A stretch of 64,000 nucleotides of DNA from Psychrobacter sp. FME6. Lineage in GTDB: Bacteria; Pseudomonadota; Gammaproteobacteria; Pseudomonadales; Moraxellaceae. The notes beneath the pieces are model-generated. The model was not told where the DNA came from. It did no database searches and saw only the letters and a program-made list of their open reading frames with translations. This document shows, piece by piece, positions 58,884 through 64,000 of this stretch; position 1 is the first letter of the stretch, and the number at the start of each line of letters is the position of its first letter. Position numbers and translations under genes: made by a program. The stretch is taken from NCBI RefSeq assembly GCF_014861365.1, contig NZ_RRYW01000005.1, positions 1-64,000 on the forward strand. The letters run 5' to 3'.

Positions 58884-59861
58884 TTAAACTTGATAAATAA
58901 CGTCGATGCGTCCAGTAAAAAGCGCAGAAATATTACCGTTATCTTGGCGTAATTGCAAACATCCATGTGTATCGATACCGCATGCATAACCCGTGATGCT
59001 ATCTGTTTTGCCGTTATGTTCTTGAGTAACACGCAAGCGTAGTCCTGCCAATGCATCCATCGAGTCAAACTGTTTTAAGAAGCTGTCCAAATTATAGGTT
59101 TGACCAGTGGGCTTCTCTAAGCCCAAATGCTCAAAACGTGTCATCGCCGCCATTAACGCCTTGCTCATTTGCTGATAAAGCTCGCGTAAGCTTGGTAGAC
59201 TGCTTGCTGGTGCTTTTGGCTCCAGTATCCGCTCGATATCCTGTAAGCTAATCGCTTGATAGCTCATGCCTTCACAGGTTTGCGCGGTGAGTTTCGGCGT
59301 CGCTTGTACATTGAGACCCACGCCCATCACTACGCCAACCAGCTTGCCAGCTTGGGTGACTGGTTCTATCAAAATACCTGCAAGCTTATGAAAAGGCAGG
59401 GTTTGGTTTGCTTTTTTATGTGTCTCTTTTTCAGATAAGTTCAATGCAGAATGATGCGAATAAAAACCTAAATCGTTTGCCCATTTTACCCCGATAGGTG
59501 TCAATCCTTGTGCACACAGTTGCTCATTTAGCACTTGAATAACTGGCATTTTAGCCAATTCAACGCCGATAATTAACGACAATAAACCGCTAATCGGCAT
59601 ATGCACTGGATAATATAACGACAGATAAACATTGCCACGCGGTGACTGCCACGAGCGCCCATGTTGCCCACGTCCTGCGCTTTGGGTTTCTGCAGTCAAT
59701 AGATGCATTTCAGCAGCATTGAGCGTGCCATTCTGCACGTCTGCTATCAGCTGGCTATTGGTAGAGCCGCTACTAATAAGGTGGCGATGGTTGAGTTCAG
59801 GCAAATGATCGAGCACTAACGAATGAGGTAGGCCGTCAGATAAATGGGCGAGTGTTGGCAT
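58884..59861 (-). CDS. birA: Biotin--protein ligase BirA (no N-terminal DNA-binding domain)
   Basis: This 325-residue enzyme activates biotin to biotinyl-AMP and attaches it to carrier lysines, such as that of LiuD. The biotin loop is AGRGQHGRSWQSPRGNVYLS, followed by KWANDLG and KLAGILIEPV blocks. No helix-turn-helix domain is present, so it does not repress biotin genes as the E. coli protein does. A long insertion near the middle (about 145-160) is rich in His, Lys and Glu and is unlike E. coli. It likely shares a transcript with coaX. Confidence 0.9.
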   Translation of the reverse strand: MPTLAHLSDGLPHSLVLDHLPELNHRHLISSGSTNSQLIADVQNGTLNAAEMHLLTAETQSAGRGQHGRSWQSPRGNVYLSLYYPVHMPISGLLSLIIGVELAKMPVIQVLNEQLCAQGLTPIGVKWANDLGFYSHHSALNLSEKETHKKANQTLPFHKLAGILIEPVTQAGKLVGVVMGVGLNVQATPKLTAQTCEGMSYQAISLQDIERILEPKAPASSLPSLRELYQQMSKALMAAMTRFEHLGLEKPTGQTYNLDSFLKQFDSMDALAGLRLRVTQEHNGKTDSITGYACGIDTHGCLQLRQDNGNISALFTGRIDVIYQV

Positions 59862-60078
59862 AAGTTTGGTCGATGTAGTTAAGGGAGCAAATGTAGCATT
59901 GGAAATCTTTGATATACTGAGCGACTGTTGCTAATAAAAACTGTCGCTAATAAACAGGATCAAATAGACAGCATAAAGATCAGTTTATGATTTGGCAAAT
60001 GCAATTAAAAATGTGTTATATAAGTGATAACAAAATAAATAATTTGATGAAAGAGATGCATTATAAAAGGCTGATTGA

Positions 60079-60885
60079 ATGATGTTATATGTATGGTTTG
60101 TGATTGCAGGAGCATTTGCTGGCGTTAGTGCGGGTCTGTTTGGGGTCGGTGGCGGTATGATTATCGTCCCAGCATTGGTGTGGATTTTTACCGCGTATGA
60201 TTTTTCACCAGAAGTGGTCACCCATTTGGCCATTGGCACCTCGCTTGCGACCATTGTAGTGACCTCAATCAGCTCACTTACGGCGCATAATAAGCGCGGC
60301 GGGGTGCGCTGGGAAGTCTGGCGAAAAATGGCATTGGGTCTAGTCATTGGCAGTCTGGTCGGCGCGGGCGTCGCAGATATGATTGATGGCAAAGTGTTGC
60401 AAGCGCTTATCGGTGTTGGCGCACTATTAGTCGCCTTAAAAATGTTGTTCTTATCCAATAAAGAGCAGCTCGGTAAACCATTGCCATCTACTGGCGTACA
60501 GTTTGGGGCGGGTACTGGCATCGGTATGGCGTCATCTATTTTTGGGATTGGCGGTGGCAGTTTGACCGTACCGTTTTTAAACTGGGCAGGACTGTCGATG
60601 AAGCAATCGGTCGGGACGTCTGCCGCTTGCGGTCTACCGATTGCACTGGCGGGCGCGGCAGGGTTTGCATGGTTCGGTCAAGATGTCGCTAATCTACCTG
60701 AGGGCACGATAGGCTTTGTGCATATTTCAGGATTTTTATGTATTTCAGTGGTCAGTTTTGCGATGGCAAAAGTCGGAGCCAAGCTTGCCCATGTCTTACC
60801 TGCGCTGACGCTCAAACGTGCATTTGGCGTGCTCCTGCTATTTGCGGGCGGGCAGTTATTGTTAAGTGGAATTGGGGTGATTTAA
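60079..60885 (+). CDS. Sulfite exporter TauE/SafE family transporter
   Basis: This 268-residue integral membrane protein has about eight helices and the family's internal duplication: GLFGVGGGMIIVPALVW at about 20-36 and SIFGIGGGSLTVPFLNW near 155-171. The family moves sulfoacetate, sulfite or other organosulfur anions in some bacteria; no sulfur gene is adjacent, so the substrate cannot be assigned. A second ATG at 60082 is an equally plausible start. The next gene starts 41 bp after its stop. Confidence 0.87.
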   Translation: MMLYVWFVIAGAFAGVSAGLFGVGGGMIIVPALVWIFTAYDFSPEVVTHLAIGTSLATIVVTSISSLTAHNKRGGVRWEVWRKMALGLVIGSLVGAGVADMIDGKVLQALIGVGALLVALKMLFLSNKEQLGKPLPSTGVQFGAGTGIGMASSIFGIGGGSLTVPFLNWAGLSMKQSVGTSAACGLPIALAGAAGFAWFGQDVANLPEGTIGFVHISGFLCISVVSFAMAKVGAKLAHVLPALTLKRAFGVLLLFAGGQLLLSGIGVI

Positions 60886-60926
60886 CTAAACCTTAATATT
60901 CGAGCTATTAAATTTAGAGTCTTGTT

Positions 60927-61928
60927 ATGTCAATCAAAAAACACTTTATTGAATTTCTCTATTTAAATTTTCCAACTTTTTTAAAGTTGTTTGCTAATCG
61001 GTATTATAAAGAGAGAGCTAAACCAAGAATTCAACAGCCTATCATTCATAAGTTTAATGATGAGTTTAGAATCGTTAGACATATGGGGAAGCATAGTCTT
61101 ATTGATAACAAAGAAAATATTTTTTTATGCCTACCTTACGACGATATCATGCTTCCACAAGAAGGTTTGGCCCTAGTATTCAACATTGATTCTGATAAAT
61201 TGTATAATTCCGACGACGATGATTGTGAAAGTTTTGGCTTTATTGATGAAAAAGGCAAGCTTGTTATTCCTATGATTTACAGTTGTGGTGATGATTTCTC
61301 TGGTGGTTTAGCCGTTGTCAAAAAAAATGGTAAATGGGGCTTTATTGATTCATTAGGGAAAACAATCATAGCCTTTAAGTATGAAGATGCTATGAGCTTT
61401 GAAGAGGATTTAGCCGCTGTGCAATTAGAGGGCAAATGGGGCTTTATTGATAAACAAGGACAGATGATAATTGAGCCTAAGTATCAAGAAGCTAATAGCT
61501 TCAACTTAGGGTTGGCAGCAGTGAAACAAGATGGTAAGTGGGGTTATATTGATAAAAACGAGAAATTTATCGTATCCAATGATTTTGATTGGATAAATAT
61601 ATTTAAAGAAGGTTTGGCCGCTGTAGAAAGTAATGGTAAGTATGGTTATATTGACGTATTAGGCAATATCGTCATTCCTTTGATTTACGACTATGCTGAT
61701 GAGTTCAGCGATGGCTTAGCTGGAGTGATGCAAAAAGATACGCGTGGTTTTATAGACAAGTCAGGTAATATAATTGTCCCTTTAAATTATGATTTCGTCG
61801 GGGATTTTAGCAACGGAGTCGTTTCTGTGACTTACCAGGATGAAGAAATTTGGTTCGATAAACAAGGTAGTCAGGTCGAAAACCCTAACCAACAAACCAT
61901 AGATAAAATCCTATTATCTGAGAGTTAA
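60927..61928 (+). CDS. WG-repeat protein, cytoplasmic type
   Basis: This 333-residue protein has no signal peptide. After about 65 residues with a basic start it has about seven WG repeats, each with a GFID/GYID.xG.. and F.xGLA.V pattern of about 34 residues. It resembles the repeat part of the large secreted WG protein at 24927-26981 but is much shorter and probably intracellular. Function unknown. It starts 41 bp after the TauE/SafE gene and ends 140 bp before smc. Confidence 0.82.
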   Translation: MSIKKHFIEFLYLNFPTFLKLFANRYYKERAKPRIQQPIIHKFNDEFRIVRHMGKHSLIDNKENIFLCLPYDDIMLPQEGLALVFNIDSDKLYNSDDDDCESFGFIDEKGKLVIPMIYSCGDDFSGGLAVVKKNGKWGFIDSLGKTIIAFKYEDAMSFEEDLAAVQLEGKWGFIDKQGQMIIEPKYQEANSFNLGLAAVKQDGKWGYIDKNEKFIVSNDFDWINIFKEGLAAVESNGKYGYIDVLGNIVIPLIYDYADEFSDGLAGVMQKDTRGFIDKSGNIIVPLNYDFVGDFSNGVVSVTYQDEEIWFDKQGSQVENPNQQTIDKILLSES

Positions 61929-62068
61929 TCAATGGTAATTAAATGAAGGTTAGTAGTAATAGTAATAAATGCTATGTATTACTATTACTTAACCCTCTAA
62001 AACCCTAAAAACCCACCACAATATCAGGTAGAATAGCCGCCTGTTTTTGCTAAGTTTACTGATTCTTC

Positions 62069-64000
62069 ATGCGTCTAAAATCTCTCAAGCTGGCAGGCTT
62101 TAAATCCTTTGCCAATCCTACGACTTTTACCTTTCGACATGGCATTACCGCCATTGTCGGACCGAACGGCTGTGGCAAATCTAACGTTATTGATGCCATT
62201 CGCTGGGTGCTGGGCGAAACCTCTGCTAAGCAATTACGCGGCGGGGCGATGAGTGATGTCATCTTCGCTGGTACGCAAGATAAAACGGCCAAAAGTGTCG
62301 CTAGTGTCGAGCTAACTTTTGAGCATACCCAAGATGAGCAGACGGGTATTCGCCACGAGTTCAATCTCTATCAAGAGCTATCCGTCCGTCGTCAGGTAAA
62401 TAAAGAGGGGCGCTCAGATTACTTTATCAATGGTACCCGCTGTCGTCGCCGTGATGTCGTCGATGTATTCTTGGGCACTGGCCTTGGTGCACGCAGTTAT
62501 GCAGTCATCGAGCAGGGCATGATTGGGCGAATTGTAGATTCCAATCCGATGCAGCTGCGAGAGTTTATCGAAGAAGCAGCGGGAGTGTCGCGCTATCAAG
62601 CGCGCCGTGAAGAAACCCAAAAGAAGCTTGAGAAAACTCAAGATAATTTAGCACGTCTGCATGATATGCAAAGCGAATTGGTCAGCCAACAAAGGCGACT
62701 GTCCAAGCAAGCAGCCAGCGCTAAACGTTATGAAGCGTTAGCGCTAACACTGGCTGATATCAAGCAACAGCTTTCCATTCAGCAGTTATATCAAGCCAAA
62801 CATAACCAGCAGCAGCAAAAATTAGCCCATGAGCGTATCGCCGCCGAAGTCGCCACCCTGCAAGCGAGTTACGAGACGCTAAAAACTCAGCAAGATAAGT
62901 TGGCTGCCCACATCAATCAAGAGCAATGGCTCAAAGACGATGCCCAAAGTAGCCATTATCAGCAGCAATTAAGCTATCAACAAGCAGAGCATCAACTAAG
63001 TGACGCAAAGTCCCAGCTGCACGCCATCGAGCAGCAGCTTGCGAGCTTATATCAGCAGCGCGAGCAAGCAAGCAAAGAGATTGAGCGCTTAAAGGCTGAG
63101 CAGATTGAGCAGCAAGAGTCATTAGCAGCTTTGCGTCCACAGCTTAGCGAGTTAGGCGGTAAACGTGAGACGTATAAAGGCAATGAGCAACCATTGCAGC
63201 GTGCCTACCATGACGCGCAAAACCAGTTGTCGCGTTTACAAGATAAGGCTCGCTCGCTCGAGCAACAGCAAGCCATTAATCATCAAGCCCAAAAACGTCA
63301 GCAGCAAAGCCAGGAGAAATGGCAACGTCGCCAGCAAAATTGGCAGGATTTGTGGCAGCAATTACAACAATCACTATCACCTATTGATACTAATAATGGT
63401 ACTGATGGGCGCGAAAAAATTGATGCGAACCATTTACAGCAGACCTTAGAGACGCAGGTTGCTGAGCTGAATAAGCAATTGCAGCAGATTGAGCGCCAAC
63501 AAGACAGCATCGATGAGCGATTAGCAGAGCTACAACCGCAAGCCCATGATTTGCAGCAGCGTTTGAATACGCAGCAGCGCGAATTAAATGAGTCTGAAAA
63601 ACGCCACGCCGTATTGGCAAGTGAATACGATACTCTGCACCAGATATTGCATCTGAAGCCGACGCCAAAACCTCAACAGCCTATTAATGGGCAAACTGAA
63701 TTAGAAAGAAATGCTGCCAATAACGCTCACGACTTGGCTGTTGCAACTTTACGTGAACAGATTGAGTTAAGCGCAAAAGGACGTGAGCACGCAGCACTAC
63801 TCGATAGCGTATTGGCGTTATGGTTAGATAGCCATGTGCTAATCTCAAATCAAACCCATCAACTAAGCGTTAATAACGCGCGTGCTGACTCTGAGAAAAC
63901 GCACAGCTTATGGCAGGTGCTTGAGCCTGACTTAACCGACTTGTTTATTTATCAGACAGCGCAAAACCAGATTGTACAAAAGAAGCACACTAATACAGAA
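62069..64000 (+). CDS. smc: Chromosome segregation protein SMC, N-terminal part (runs off the right edge)
   Basis: An open frame of 644 codons from the ATG at 62069 reaches the window end without a stop. It begins MRLKSLKLAGFKSFANPT, typical for SMC, then has Walker A GPNGCGKSN at residues 33-41, and GAMSDVIFAGT. The block REFIEEAAGVSRY precedes a long coiled coil rich in Gln, Glu and Lys. The ATPase compacts and segregates chromosomes together with ScpA and ScpB. The hinge and the C-terminal Walker B lie beyond the window. Confidence 0.95.
   Translation, partial: MRLKSLKLAGFKSFANPTTFTFRHGITAIVGPNGCGKSNVIDAIRWVLGETSAKQLRGGAMSDVIFAGTQDKTAKSVASVELTFEHTQDEQTGIRHEFNLYQELSVRRQVNKEGRSDYFINGTRCRRRDVVDVFLGTGLGARSYAVIEQGMIGRIVDSNPMQLREFIEEAAGVSRYQARREETQKKLEKTQDNLARLHDMQSELVSQQRRLSKQAASAKRYEALALTLADIKQQLSIQQLYQAKHNQQQQKLAHERIAAEVATLQASYETLKTQQDKLAAHINQEQWLKDDAQSSHYQQQLSYQQAEHQLSDAKSQLHAIEQQLASLYQQREQASKEIERLKAEQIEQQESLAALRPQLSELGGKRETYKGNEQPLQRAYHDAQNQLSRLQDKARSLEQQQAINHQAQKRQQQSQEKWQRRQQNWQDLWQQLQQSLSPIDTNNGTDGREKIDANHLQQTLETQVAELNKQLQQIERQQDSIDERLAELQPQAHDLQQRLNTQQRELNESEKRHAVLASEYDTLHQILHLKPTPKPQQPINGQTELERNAANNAHDLAVATLREQIELSAKGREHAALLDSVLALWLDSHVLISNQTHQLSVNNARADSEKTHSLWQVLEPDLTDLFIYQTAQNQIVQKKHTNTE

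Overview
The window looks like chromosomal DNA of a Moraxellaceae gammaproteobacterium, most likely Psychrobacter. That is an inference from gene content and from how the proteins read, not from a database search. The pointers are two monomeric NADP-isocitrate dehydrogenases, a leucine/isovalerate (liu) degradation cluster, GltS and two polar amino acid ABC systems, small acidic lipoproteins, and AT-rich intergenic DNA carrying many copies of a short palindromic repeat. No tRNA, rRNA, CRISPR array or phage was seen. The left edge carries the tail of an IS30-type transposase.

Layout. 1-7.2 kb: IS30 remnant, a metallophosphatase, a rhomboid protease, two tandem membrane-anchored paralogs (only the second has an OmpA domain) and nagZ. 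7.7-15.2 kb: the periplasmic protease prc, slyD, an M61 peptidase, a double-DUF305 lipoprotein and an RluE-type pseudouridine synthase. 15.7-20.6 kb: two tandem monomeric icd genes with matching upstream DNA. 21.2-28.4 kb: a GNAT/FemAB-like protein, ubiC, glyA, a large WG-repeat protein and gltS. 28.5-29.9 kb: a two-gene cassette (cold-shock domain + membrane segment + guanyl-specific RNase, then a barstar-type inhibitor) bracketed by ~107-bp inverted repeats. 30-32.4 kb: proA and a small lipoprotein. 32.7-38.6 kb: a basic or polar amino acid ABC transporter with three tandem binding proteins. 38.8-42.3 kb: an FAH-family hydrolase, a lipase-like hydrolase and hslO. 42.7-46.3 kb: a glutamate/aspartate ABC system (gltI-J-K-L) with a repeat inserted before gltL. 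46.4-57.3 kb: an FAD reductase, an acyl-CoA synthetase and the liu genes B, C, D, E, A. 57.4-64 kb: a TonB-C-like secreted protein, coaX, birA, a TauE/SafE permease, a second WG-repeat protein and the start of smc.

The metabolic theme is amino acid uptake and use: glutamate/aspartate and basic amino acid transport, proline synthesis (proA), serine/glycine interconversion (glyA), and leucine or isovalerate breakdown to acetyl-CoA and acetoacetate. BirA probably biotinylates the carboxylase subunit encoded nearby.

The best candidate for an undescribed system is the RNase-barstar cassette. Its nuclease is fused to an N-terminal cold-shock domain and a transmembrane segment, keeps all the catalytic residues of the RNase Sa/barnase family, is followed at 1 nt by its inhibitor gene, and sits between long inverted repeats whose inner edge carries the likely promoter. 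A second theme is a family of ~140-bp MITE-like repeats with TATAGT...ACTATA ends, one of which supplies the stop codon of nagZ.
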